Assembly (NCBI GenBank): GCA_017381835.1 | Contig: JAFOBK010000199.1 | Location: 1 to 6,071, forward strand | Length of the DNA stretch: 6,071 bases | Source: Oscillospiraceae bacterium | GTDB lineage: Bacteria; Bacillota_A; Clostridia; Oscillospirales; Oscillospiraceae | Direction: 5' to 3' | Shown: in pieces, positions 1 through 6,047 of the stretch | How positions within the stretch are numbered: the stretch's first letter is position 1 | How the letters are laid out: each line of letters begins with the position of its first letter | The notes under the pieces: model-generated | The model's input: only the letters and a program-made list of their open reading frames with translations | Database searches by the model: none | What the model was told of the DNA's origin: nothing | Made by a program: the position numbers and the translations under genes

Positions 1-16
1 AAATTGTTTTTTATTC

Positions 17-44
17 TAAGCGCGTTATGAAGGTCGCGCGCTTA
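17..44. other. Intergenic hairpin downstream of the permease gene
   Basis: An 8-bp perfect inverted repeat pairs TAAGCGCG (17-24) with CGCGCTTA (37-44) around a 12-nt loop. It begins 15 nt past the permease stop codon in the direction of transcription. After the hairpin the minus-strand transcript runs into an A-rich stretch (GAATAAAAAACAATTT), not a U-run, so it does not look like an intrinsic terminator for the transporter operon. Nor is there a T-run after it on the plus strand. It may be an intergenic stem that separates or stabilises messages if the operon continues leftward. No gene is visible in bases 1-58. Confidence 0.5.
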
Positions 45-58
45 TACAAAGGGATGGA

Positions 59-1063
59 TCAAGACTTCTTGACCTTTGCGGCAGCCTTGGTACGCTGGAT
101 ATCCAGCAGAACGGCGCCGATAACAACGATACCGGTGAAGAAGTTCTGCCAGGGAGCCTGCAGGCCGCAAGCGGGCAGACCGTTCTTCAGAACGGACATG
201 ATGAACACACCGATCAGAGTACCGACCATGGTACCGGAACCACCAGCCATGGAAGTACCGCCAACGATAACACCGGTGATACCGTGCATTTCCTGACCTG
301 CGCCGGTACCGGGAGTGATGGTGGAGTAAACAGCAGCGTAGAACAGAGCAGCCATACCTACGAAGAAGCCGGACAGAACGTATGCGCCGATCTTCCAGTT
401 AGCGGTGTTGATACCGGACAGACGAGCAGCTTCCTCGTTGGAGCCGATAGCGTACAGGTAACGGCCGAACTTGGACTTGTGCAGGATCAGAGCAGCGATG
501 ATGAAGAATACCAGCAGCCAGATAGCGCCGATGGGGATGATGTCAAAGACCTTGGTACGAACCAGAGCCTTCTTGAACCAGCCGCCGATCTCAGCGGAAG
601 CTGCGGGCCAGGTCTGAGCCTGAACCTTGGTGATGATGGAGCCGATACCCATGGAGATCATCTGAGAACCCAGAGTAGCGATGAAGGGGGGCAGACCCAG
701 CTTTGCGATCATAACGCCGTTCATCAGGCCGAATGCCATTGCGATAGCCAGGGTGATGACAACGCCAACGCCCAGAGGCAGGCCCCATGCGTTGAATGCG
801 TATGCGCCGATCAGAGCGGAGCACATCATAACAGTACCCAGAGACAGGTCGATGCCGCCGGTGATGATGATGAAGGTAACACCGAAGGCCATGAAGCCGA
901 TGTAGTAAGCGGACTGCAGAATGTTTTCAGCGGTGTCCCAGGTGAAGAAGTTGTTGCCCAGGATAGCGAACAGGACGTACAGGATGACCAGTGCAGCAGG
1001 AGCAAGAGCCTTCTGCATATCGATCTTGAATCCCTTCTTTTCAGTATTCTTAATTTTAGTCAT
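59..1063 (-). CDS. Sugar ABC transporter permease, RbsC/MglC type (BPD_transp_2 family)
   Basis: This 334-residue inner-membrane protein should form the translocation pore of a carbohydrate ABC importer, probably as a homodimer. After a short basic N-terminus (about 1-18) it is almost entirely hydrophobic helices. Family hallmarks are the ITGGIDLSLG segment (67-76), the GLPPFIATLG segment (123-132), and the cytoplasmic coupling loop GRYLYAIGSNEEAARLSGI (200-218), which contacts the ATPase. A glycine-rich GGTSMAGGSGT stretch lies near the C-terminal helices, and the tail is lysine-rich. Length is normal for RbsC-like permeases. The start is supported by a GAGGGG ribosome-binding site (1074-1079) 10 nt upstream. 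The gene follows the ATPase by 17 nt, so the two are very probably co-transcribed. The substrate cannot be read from a permease of this family. The neighbouring fucI makes L-fucose or a related sugar plausible, while ribose, galactose or another sugar cannot be excluded. Confidence 0.93.
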   Translation of the reverse strand: MTKIKNTEKKGFKIDMQKALAPAALVILYVLFAILGNNFFTWDTAENILQSAYYIGFMAFGVTFIIITGGIDLSLGTVMMCSALIGAYAFNAWGLPLGVGVVITLAIAMAFGLMNGVMIAKLGLPPFIATLGSQMISMGIGSIITKVQAQTWPAASAEIGGWFKKALVRTKVFDIIPIGAIWLLVFFIIAALILHKSKFGRYLYAIGSNEEAARLSGINTANWKIGAYVLSGFFVGMAALFYAAVYSTITPGTGAGQEMHGITGVIVGGTSMAGGSGTMVGTLIGVFIMSVLKNGLPACGLQAPWQNFFTGIVVIGAVLLDIQRTKAAAKVKKS

Positions 1064-1073
1064 AATTCAATTA

Positions 1074-1079
1074 CCCCTC
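1074..1079 (-). promoter_or_regulatory. Ribosome-binding site of the permease gene
   Basis: The minus strand reads GAGGGG, ending 10 nt before the ATG at 1063. It starts right after the stop codon of the upstream ATPase gene (1081-1083), so translation of the two genes may be coupled. Confidence 0.7.
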
Positions 1080-1080
1080 A

Positions 1081-2574
1081 TTATTCACGCATAGTAGCGA
1101 ATGTCATGATGTTTTCCTGAGTAGCTTCGGAGATGTCCAGCTCGCCGGTGACGCGGCCTTCGCACATGACCATGATACGGTCAGACATACGCAGCAGCTC
1201 GGGCATATCGGAAGAAATCATAATGATGGACTTGCCTTCCTGAGCCAGCTGGTTCATCAGCTTGTAGATTTCGCTCTTTGCACCAACGTCGATACCGCGG
1301 GTGGGCTCGTCGAAGATCAGAATATCGCAGTCACGCAGCAGCCACTTGGAAATAACGACCTTCTGCTGGTTACCGCCGGACAGGCTGCCGACTCTGGTCT
1401 TGGTGGAAGGAGTCTTGGTACGGATCTTCTCAATGTACTCCTCGGAAGCCTTGTCAGCCTGAGCTTCGTTGACGAAGGGGCCCTTGAACAGCTTGCTGAT
1501 GGAGGACATGATGGTGTTATCGGTGATGCTCAGGTTCAGGCACAGGCCGTAACGCTTACGGTCCTCAGAGAGGTAACCGATGCCCAGTTCCACTGCATCC
1601 TTGGGGCTCTTGATCTTGACCTGCTTGCCATTGATCTTGACCACACCGGAATCCATGGGGTCAGCACCGCACAGCAGACGCATGGTCTCGGTACGGCCAG
1701 CGCCCATCAGGCCGGAGAAGCCCAGGATCTCGCCCTTCTTCAGCTTGAAGGAAACATCATTAACCTGCCAGGAGTTCAGGTGCTCGCACTCCAGGATAAC
1801 GGGAGCGTCAGCGGGAACAGCGGAGCAGGTCTTGGGCTCTTCGTAAATGGTACGGCCGACCATCATGCGAACGATCTCAGCGATCTCGGTGACGGCGGTC
1901 TCACGAATGCCAACGTACTGGCCGTCGCGCATAACGGTGATGCGGTCGGTAATACGCTTCAGTTCGTCCATTCTGTGGGAGATATAGATAATACCAACGC
2001 CGGTTTCCTTCAGCTGGTTAACGAAGGTAAACAGATCGTCGATCTCAGTATCAGTCAGAACCGCGGAGGGCTCGTCCAGAATCAGGATCTTGGTATCATT
2101 ATAGGAGAGTGCCTTTGCAATCTCAACCATCTGCTGCTTTGCAACAGACAGGGTTCTGACCTCGGCCTTGGGGTCGATAGTCAGGTGGAGGCTGTCCAGC
2201 AGCTCCTGGGTACGGCGGTTCTGTTCAGCCTTGTCCAGGAAAAGTCCCTTGGTGGACTCACGGCCAATGAAGATATTGTCTGCAACAGTCAGGTGCTGCA
2301 TCAGGTTCAGCTCCTGGTGAACAATACAAATACCTCTGTTCTGTGCGTCCTTGGGGCCATTGATTTCGATGTTCTCACCGAAAAATTCAATGGTACCGCC
2401 ATCCTTGGGGTAGATACCGGTCAGAATCTTCATCAGTGTGGACTTGCCGGCGCCGTTTTCGCCGATCAGGCCCATGACTTCACCGCTGCGGATCTCAAGC
2501 TGAGCATCATCCAGCGCGTGAACACCGGGGAAGTATTTCTGAATGCCTTGCATCTTCAGAATAATTTCGCCCAT
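1081..2574 (-). CDS. Sugar ABC transporter ATP-binding protein with two nucleotide-binding domains (RbsA/MglA/XylG type)
   Basis: This 497-residue cytoplasmic ATPase energises a monosaccharide importer. It is a tandem duplication of the ABC domain, as is standard in this family. Domain 1 has Walker A GENGAGKST (38-46), a Q-loop in VHQELNL (85-91), signature LSVAKQQ (142-148), Walker B ILILDEP (163-169) and switch histidine H200 in ISHRMDE. Domain 2 has a degenerate Walker A, GLMGAGRTE, with Arg294 in place of the catalytic lysine. It also has the family-specific YLSEDRKRYGL (334-344), signature LSGGNQQK (398-405), Walker B DILIFDEPTRGID (417-429), and serine (S455) where the switch histidine would be. 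The defects in domain 2 are usual for RbsA/MglA proteins and do not indicate decay. The start is set by AAAGGTGAT 7 nt upstream. It is the first gene of the leftward operon, with a 250-nt leader that contains an operator copy. Substrate specificity is not visible in the ATPase. Confidence 0.95.
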   Translation of the reverse strand: MGEIILKMQGIQKYFPGVHALDDAQLEIRSGEVMGLIGENGAGKSTLMKILTGIYPKDGGTIEFFGENIEINGPKDAQNRGICIVHQELNLMQHLTVADNIFIGRESTKGLFLDKAEQNRRTQELLDSLHLTIDPKAEVRTLSVAKQQMVEIAKALSYNDTKILILDEPSAVLTDTEIDDLFTFVNQLKETGVGIIYISHRMDELKRITDRITVMRDGQYVGIRETAVTEIAEIVRMMVGRTIYEEPKTCSAVPADAPVILECEHLNSWQVNDVSFKLKKGEILGFSGLMGAGRTETMRLLCGADPMDSGVVKINGKQVKIKSPKDAVELGIGYLSEDRKRYGLCLNLSITDNTIMSSISKLFKGPFVNEAQADKASEEYIEKIRTKTPSTKTRVGSLSGGNQQKVVISKWLLRDCDILIFDEPTRGIDVGAKSEIYKLMNQLAQEGKSIIMISSDMPELLRMSDRIMVMCEGRVTGELDISEATQENIMTFATMRE

Positions 2575-2581
2575 TCCAACA

Positions 2582-2587
2582 TCACCT
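2582..2587 (-). promoter_or_regulatory. Ribosome-binding site of the ABC ATPase gene
   Basis: The minus strand reads AGGTGA within GAAAGGTGATG, 7 nt before the ATG at 2574. It fixes the start of the ATPase gene. Confidence 0.75.
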
Positions 2588-2631
2588 TTCTCAAATCACT
2601 TTCAATATGTCTGCCGATAAAACTTTTGGAA

Positions 2632-2646
2632 ATCTTTGGAAAAGAT
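2632..2646 (-). other. Small hairpin in the ABC operon leader
   Basis: ATCTTT (2632-2637) pairs with AAAGAT (2641-2646) around a 3-nt loop. An outer arm, GAAAT (2629-2633) with ATTTC (2654-2658), partly competes with it. It lies about 55-85 nt before the start codon. No U-run follows, so it is not an obvious attenuator. Confidence 0.3.
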
Positions 2647-2714
2647 CCCGGAATTTCAAAAAGCTTTTCAGCGAAAGCACAGTATGGTTTTTGGTTTCTG
2701 TTGCACCTAACAAG

Positions 2715-2730
2715 AGCGAATCGTTTCGCT
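2715..2730. promoter_or_regulatory. LacI-family operator, copy 1 (ABC operon leader)
   Basis: AGCGAATCGTTTCGCT is symmetric at 14 of 16 positions (AGCGAA/TTCGCT arms) with a central CG, the usual design of LacI-family operators, where the hinge helices insert leucines at the central CpG. An identical copy lies at 2958-2973. It sits about 96 nt downstream of the predicted start of the leftward transcript, so repression from it would act as a roadblock or through looping rather than by covering the promoter. Two copies of the direct repeat GTTGCAC (2700-2706, 2738-2744) flank it. Confidence 0.8.
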
Positions 2731-2732
2731 TA

Positions 2733-2743
2733 TGCAAGTTGCA
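2733..2743. repeat. Short palindrome beside operator 1
   Basis: TGCAAGTTGCA is a perfect 11-bp palindrome with an odd centre, 2 bp from operator 1. Its right arm overlaps one of the two GTTGCAC direct repeats. It could be a second protein site or an RNA hairpin, or it could be chance. Confidence 0.3.
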
Positions 2744-2753
2744 CAAAACCACG

Positions 2754-2777
2754 GGTTACCGATTAGTAATCTTAACC
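2754..2777. other. Nested inverted repeat in the ABC leader
   Basis: GGTTA (2754-2758) and TAACC (2773-2777) enclose the perfect 11-bp palindrome GATTAGTAATC (2761-2771). Transcribed leftward it could fold as a hairpin within the ABC leader. There is no U-run after it, and no match to a riboswitch class I know. Confidence 0.35.
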
Positions 2778-2832
2778 AGCACCCGCACTCAAAACCCGGG
2801 GATTTGCGCATACTCCCCCCTGCTTCTCCTAT

Positions 2833-2861
2833 ACTATAATAAACTTCACTAAAAAAATCAA
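2833..2861 (-). promoter_or_regulatory. Sigma-A type promoter of the ABC transporter operon
   Basis: Reading the minus strand, a -35 box TTGATT (2856-2861) and a -10 box TATAGT (2833-2838) are separated by exactly 17 bp. The predicted start is near 2826, giving a leader of about 250 nt before the ATPase start codon. Confidence 0.75.
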
Positions 2862-2882
2862 GGGTTTTTTTCAAAAATTGTA

Positions 2883-2911
2883 TTGACAGCACAATCCACT
2901 TTTTATATTAT
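2883..2911 (+). promoter_or_regulatory. Sigma-A type promoter of lacI (upstream, P1)
   Basis: A consensus -35 TTGACA (2883-2888) and a -10 TATTAT (2906-2911) have 17-bp spacing. The predicted start is near 2918, about 80 nt before the lacI start codon. It stands back to back with the ABC promoter, with 21 bp between the two -35 boxes. Operator 2 lies about 40 bp downstream of the start. Confidence 0.75.
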
Positions 2912-2924
2912 ATGGTTAGTCAGA

Positions 2925-2952
2925 TTGACAGATATATCGATATTGTTATATC
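2925..2952 (+). promoter_or_regulatory. Possible second lacI promoter (P2) overlapping operator 2
   Basis: A second consensus -35 TTGACA (2925-2930) is followed 16 bp later by a weaker -10 TATATC (2947-2952). The predicted start near 2959 falls inside operator 2, the classic layout for direct repression. The weak -10 box makes this less certain than P1. Confidence 0.4.
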
Positions 2953-2956
2953 AAAT

Positions 2957-2974
2957 GAGCGAATCGTTTCGCTC
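2957..2974. promoter_or_regulatory. LacI-family operator, copy 2 (lacI leader)
   Basis: GAGCGAATCGTTTCGCTC extends the 16-bp core shared with copy 1 by one more symmetric base pair on each side. It lies 26 bp before the lacI start codon, downstream of P1 and over the start of P2. This position predicts autorepression of lacI. Centre-to-centre distance to copy 1 is 243 bp. Confidence 0.82.
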
Positions 2975-2988
2975 TAACTTGCGGATTT

Positions 2989-2993
2989 GAGGG
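2989..2993 (+). promoter_or_regulatory. Ribosome-binding site of lacI
   Basis: GAGGG lies 6 nt before the ATG at 3000. It is shorter and more closely spaced than the fucI site, fitting modest translation of a regulator. Confidence 0.6.
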
Positions 2994-2999
2994 ATTTTC

Positions 3000-3977
3000 A
3001 TGGCAACCATCAAGGATGTCGCCCGTTTGGCCGGCGTTTCCGTTTCTACAATCTCCAAATATCTCAACGGCGGCAATGTTTTGGAAGAAAATGCCGACGC
3101 CATCCGCAAAGCCATCGCAGAGCTTGACTACCGGGTCAACCCCTTCGCCAGAAGTCTGAAGACCCAGCGCAGCCGCTCCATCGGCGTGCTGCTTCCCGAT
3201 ATCACCGCGCCCTTCTTCGGCAACGTCCTCACCGCACTGGATAAGGTACTCAGAGAAAACGGCTATCACAGCCTGATCTCCTGCTACTCCTCCAACCACG
3301 GTCTGGAGCGTGATAATCTGAGCTTTCTGCTGTCGGCAGGTATTGACGGCCTCATTTACGCACCGGAAGATCTCTCCGTTGAGGAGTTTTATGAGCTGAC
3401 CGCCAACCGCAAGATTCCCGTGGTTCAGCTGGACCGTACCCTGCAGGGTCTGAGCGCCGATGCGGTGCTGGTCAACAACGCGGATGCGTCCTATGCGGCT
3501 GTGTGCCGTCTGATCGATAAGGGTCACCGCAGAGTTGCCATCATCAGCGGTCCCAAGTCCGTTTTCTCCGCCAAGGAGCGGCAGATCGGTTACCTGAGAG
3601 CGCTGTCTGACCGGGGCATTCTTTATGACGATCAGCTGGTGATCAGTGATCAAAACGATTTTGCCACCGGCCACCGGGGCTTTGATGCCCTGATGAAGCT
3701 GGAAGACAAGCCCACCGCTGTCTTTACCACCAACCATAATATCACCATGGGTTTTCTCACCGCTGCCCACGAGCAGGGTCTGCGGATCCCCGAGGACATT
3801 GATATTTTCGGCTTTGACTGTGTGGATATCTGCTCCATGATGCGCCCTCCCCTTCCCGTTGTCCATCAGCCGGAAGCGGAAATCGGCACTCTGGCTGCCA
3901 GCTATCTGATCCAGCGGCTGGACGGCTACACCGGTGAGCCGAGAGTTACCAAGCTCAAATGCAAGCACAATATTTAA
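3000..3977 (+). CDS. LacI-family transcriptional regulator
   Basis: This 325-residue DNA-binding regulator has the usual LacI/GalR length. Residues 3-23 (TIKDVARLAGVSVSTISKYLNG) form the N-terminal helix-turn-helix. The hinge helix follows at about 47-56 (NPFARSLKTQ), with Leu53 in the position of the leucine that inserts into the central CpG of the operator. Residues from about 60 form a periplasmic-binding-protein-like effector domain. It carries conserved contact-type residues: Arg194 (KERQIGYLRAL), Asn245 (FTTNHN) and Asp273 (GFDCVD). These match the spacing of inducer-site residues in LacI itself. The product should be a cytoplasmic homodimer that binds the two CG-centred palindromes beside its gene. 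Its position between a sugar transporter and fucI suggests L-fucose, D-arabinose or a derivative as effector, but the ligand cannot be read from sequence alone. Codon use is less biased than in fucI, as expected for a low-abundance regulator. It may be co-transcribed with fucI. Confidence 0.94.
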   Translation: MATIKDVARLAGVSVSTISKYLNGGNVLEENADAIRKAIAELDYRVNPFARSLKTQRSRSIGVLLPDITAPFFGNVLTALDKVLRENGYHSLISCYSSNHGLERDNLSFLLSAGIDGLIYAPEDLSVEEFYELTANRKIPVVQLDRTLQGLSADAVLVNNADASYAAVCRLIDKGHRRVAIISGPKSVFSAKERQIGYLRALSDRGILYDDQLVISDQNDFATGHRGFDALMKLEDKPTAVFTTNHNITMGFLTAAHEQGLRIPEDIDIFGFDCVDICSMMRPPLPVVHQPEAEIGTLAASYLIQRLDGYTGEPRVTKLKCKHNI

Positions 3978-3988
3978 TTATGTATAAA

Positions 3989-4003
3989 AACGCATCATGC
4001 GTT
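3989..4003. other. Palindrome between lacI and fucI
   Basis: AACGCATCATGCGTT pairs AACGCA (3989-3994) with TGCGTT (3998-4003) around TCA, 11 bp after the lacI stop. The following CTTTATAAATT is only moderately T-rich, so it is at best a weak terminator for lacI. It also lies immediately upstream of a TATAAA (4007-4012) that could be a -10 box. It might therefore be an operator or partial attenuator for fucI. Its arms do not match the AGCGAA operators. Confidence 0.35.
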
Positions 4004-4006
4004 CTT

Positions 4007-4012
4007 TATAAA
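4007..4012 (+). promoter_or_regulatory. Tentative -10 box for fucI
   Basis: TATAAA lies 62 bp before the fucI start codon, but no recognisable -35 box is found 16-18 bp upstream, where the sequence is A-rich. fucI may use a regulated promoter here or be read from the lacI promoters. Confidence 0.25.
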
Positions 4013-4060
4013 TTGTAAATTACCGCTCAGGGTTACCCCCCAAAAGAGTGGCAAGAATTT

Positions 4061-4066
4061 AGGAGG
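4061..4066 (+). promoter_or_regulatory. Strong ribosome-binding site of fucI
   Basis: A full-consensus AGGAGG is followed by an 8-nt A-rich spacer to the ATG at 4075. It predicts efficient translation and fixes the start. Confidence 0.85.
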
Positions 4067-4074
4067 AAAAAACA

Positions 4075-5883
4075 ATGGCAAAGAACAGATACATTGGCGA
4101 GTATCCCGTTATTGGTATTCGCCCCACTATCGACGGCCGTCGTGGTCCCCTGAAGGTTCGTGAGAGCCTGGAAGAGCAGACCATGGCTATGGCACAGGCT
4201 GCCAAGAAGCTGTTCGAGGAAAATCTGCAGTACTCCAACGGTGAGCCCGTTAAGGTTATCATCGCTGACACCACTATCGGCCGCGTTGCTGAGGCTGCTG
4301 CTTGCGCAGAGAAGTTTAAGCGCAACGGTGTCGACATCACTCTGACTGTTACTCCTTGCTGGTGCTACGGCTCTGAGACCATGGATATGGATCCTCAGAC
4401 CATCAAGGGTGTTTGGGGCTTCAACGGCACCGAGCGTCCCGGCGCTGTTTACCTGGCTTCCGTTCTGGCTTCCCATGCTCAGAAGGGTCTGCCCGCATTC
4501 GGCATCTACGGCCATGACGTTCAGAATCTGGACGAAGTGACCAACATGCCCGCTGACGTTCAGGAAAAGCTGCTGCGCTTCGGCCGTGCTGCTGTTGCTG
4601 TTGCTACCATGCGCGGCAAGTCCTACCTGCAGATCGGCTCCATCTGCATGGGTATCGGCGGCTCCATCATTGATCCCGCTTTCATCGAGTCCTACCTGGG
4701 CATGCGTGTTGAGTCCGTTGACGAGGTAGAAATCATCCGTAGAATGTCCGAGGGCATCTACGATGCAGAAGAAGTTGCAAAGGCTAAGGCTTGGATCGCT
4801 GAGAACTGCAAGGAAGGCTGGGACAAGAACCCCGACTTCGTTAAGACTTCCGATGAGAAGAAGGCTGAGCAGTGGGACTTCCTGGCAAAGATGTACTGCA
4901 TCATCAAGGATATGTTCAACGGCAACCCCAACCTGCCCGCAGGCTGCGAAGAAGAGATGGTCGGCCACAACGCTATTGCAGGTGGCTTCCAGGGTCAGCG
5001 TCAGTGGACTGACTTCTACCCCAACTGTGACTTCCCCGAGGCTCTGCTGAACTCCACCTTCGACCACAACGGCGCTCGTGAGCCCTACATCCTGGCTACC
5101 GAGAATGACGTATTGAACGGCCTCGGCATGCTGTTCATGAAGCTTCTGACCAACCGCGCTCAGATGTTCTCCGACGTTCGTACTTACTGGTCCCCCGAGG
5201 CTTGCGAGCGTGCTTCCGGCTACAAGGTCGAAGGCAAGGCTCTGGAGAACGGCGGCTTCATCCACCTGATCAACTCCGGTGCTACCGCTCTGGATGCTTG
5301 CGGCGAATGCAAGGACGAGAACGGCAACGGCATCATGAAGAAGTGGTGGGAAGTTACCGACGAGGACATCAAGAAGATGACCGAGGCTACCACCTGGCCC
5401 GCAGCTGACAACGGCTACTTCCGTGGCGGCGGATTCTCCTCCTCCTTCACTACCCGTGCCGAAATGCCCGCTACCATGATCCGTCTGAATCTGGTTAAGG
5501 GTCTGGGCCCCGTTCTGCAGATCGCAGAAGGCTGGACCGTACAGCTGCCCGACGACGTCACCAAGACTCTGATGATGCGTACCGACCCCACCTGGCCCTG
5601 CACCTGGTTTGCTCCTCGCTGCGACGGCAAGGAAGGCTCCGCATTCAAGACCGCATACGATGTCATGAACAACTGGGGTGCTAACCACGGCGCTATCTCC
5701 TACGGTCACATCGGTGCTGACCTGATCACCATGTGCTCCATGCTGCGCATTCCCGTCTGCATGCACAACGTTCCCACCGAGGACATCTTCCGTCCCGCTG
5801 CATGGAACGCATTTGGCATGGACAAGGAAGGCCAGGACTACCGCGCATGTGCCGCTTACGGCCCCCTGTACAAGGCTTACTAA
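4075..5883 (+). CDS. fucI: L-fucose isomerase
   Basis: This cytoplasmic Mn2+-dependent ketol isomerase converts L-fucose to L-fuculose; enzymes of the family usually also act on D-arabinose. The 602 residues compare with 591 in E. coli FucI, and long blocks match it from memory. These include [12 protein letters not shown] near the N-terminus, [79 protein letters not shown] and the C-terminal [15 protein letters not shown]. The residues equivalent to the metal-binding, catalytic triad of the E. coli enzyme (Glu337, Asp361, His528) are present as Glu343 (ATEN), Asp367 (FSDVRTYW) and His538 (GANHG). The enzyme should therefore be active. The family forms hexamers. Codon use is strongly biased (GCT, GTT, CTG, AAG) and the ribosome-binding site is strong, pointing to high expression. 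A terminator follows 13 bp after the stop. No fuculokinase, fuculose-phosphate aldolase or mutarotase is linked in the window. Confidence 0.97.
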   Translation: MAKNRYIGEYPVIGIRPTIDGRRGPLKVRESLEEQTMAMAQAAKKLFEENLQYSNGEPVKVIIADTTIGRVAEAAACAEKFKRNGVDITLTVTPCWCYGSETMDMDPQTIKGVWGFNGTERPGAVYLASVLASHAQKGLPAFGIYGHDVQNLDEVTNMPADVQEKLLRFGRAAVAVATMRGKSYLQIGSICMGIGGSIIDPAFIESYLGMRVESVDEVEIIRRMSEGIYDAEEVAKAKAWIAENCKEGWDKNPDFVKTSDEKKAEQWDFLAKMYCIIKDMFNGNPNLPAGCEEEMVGHNAIAGGFQGQRQWTDFYPNCDFPEALLNSTFDHNGAREPYILATENDVLNGLGMLFMKLLTNRAQMFSDVRTYWSPEACERASGYKVEGKALENGGFIHLINSGATALDACGECKDENGNGIMKKWWEVTDEDIKKMTEATTWPAADNGYFRGGGFSSSFTTRAEMPATMIRLNLVKGLGPVLQIAEGWTVQLPDDVTKTLMMRTDPTWPCTWFAPRCDGKEGSAFKTAYDVMNNWGANHGAISYGHIGADLITMCSMLRIPVCMHNVPTEDIFRPAAWNAFGMDKEGQDYRACAAYGPLYKAY

Positions 5884-5896
5884 TCCATCTTCAGAT

Positions 5897-5928
5897 AAAA
5901 AATGGCGGTCGAAAGACCGCCATTTTTT
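5897..5928 (+). terminator. Rho-independent terminator after fucI
   Basis: A perfect 14-bp stem (5897-5910 with 5915-5928) has the GC-rich core TGGCGGTC/GACCGCCA, a GAAA tetraloop and a six-T tail. The matching A-run on the 5' side means it could also terminate transcripts arriving from the right. It ends the fucI transcript. Confidence 0.95.
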
Positions 5929-5944
5929 GAAAGTACTGATAAAA

Positions 5945-6047
5945 GCCTCCCCTGTGTAAGGGGAGGTGCCCCGAAGGGGCGGAGGGGTTGTAACAATCCC
6001 CCAGTCATTTGCGCATACTTTGCAAATGACAGCCCCCTTTGCACACT
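5945..6047. repeat. Hairpin-rich intergenic repeat element
   Basis: This is about 100 bp of consecutive inverted repeats: CCTCCCC/GGGGAGG (5946-5952, 5960-5966), GCCCC/GGGGC (5968-5972, 5976-5980) and the perfect 9-bp GTCATTTGC/GCAAATGAC (6004-6012, 6022-6030). The two ends are also imperfect inverted copies of each other: TGTGTAAGGGGAGGTG near 5953 against the complement of the segment ending CCCCCTTTGCACA near 6045. This resembles the dispersed repeat with TGTGTAAGGGGAGGTG and GGAGGGGTTGT that I associate with Oscillospiraceae genomes. It has no coding capacity. It may be a MITE-like element or a REP-like structure. Confidence 0.6.

Larger units (their letters stand above)
2575..2999. other. 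Divergent control region between the ABC operon and lacI
   Basis: This 425-bp gap contains no credible gene. It holds back-to-back promoters (about 2833-2952), two identical LacI-type operators, a structured 250-nt leader for the ABC transcript and an 80-nt leader for lacI. The short reading frames that cross it lack ribosome-binding sites and recognisable sequence. The region is more AT-rich than the flanking genes, as expected of a regulatory spacer. Confidence 0.85.

Noticed and set aside
284..1120. A 278-codon plus-strand frame opposite the permease
   Set aside because: The translation is an unusual D-, G- and S-rich, hydrophilic string, as expected from the complement of a membrane protein. 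It has no convincing ribosome-binding site, and the minus-strand permease explains the region.
1345..1750. Second nucleotide-binding domain of the ATPase as a sign of gene decay (Lys to Arg in Walker A, His to Ser in the switch)
   Set aside because: These substitutions are normal in the RbsA/MglA/XylG family, where the second domain is degenerate.
1780..2766. A 328-codon plus-strand frame opposite the ATPase
   Set aside because: It is antisense to the conserved ABC motifs of the ATPase and its product resembles no family I know. It arises from frame mirroring.
2763..2792. Alternative leftward promoter (TTGAGT, 18 bp, TACTAA) nearer to operator 1
   Set aside because: The -10 box matches only about half the consensus, and it is much weaker than the TTGATT/TATAGT pair at 2833-2861. 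Not annotated, though a mapped start here would shorten the leader.
2575..2826. Riboswitch in the ABC leader
   Set aside because: The leader is long and has several inverted repeats, but I recognise no aptamer consensus, and no terminator-type hairpin with a U-run precedes the start codon.
2946..3968. A 340-codon minus-strand frame opposite lacI
   Set aside because: The plus-strand frame has the complete LacI domain order and a ribosome-binding site. The minus-strand product has no coherent motifs.
4033..5766. A 577-codon open frame on the minus strand opposite fucI
   Set aside because: It lies antisense to a gene with full-length similarity to FucI and intact active-site residues. Its translation is low-complexity (rich in V, G, S, H), with no recognisable domain. 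It is a by-product of the strong codon bias of fucI.
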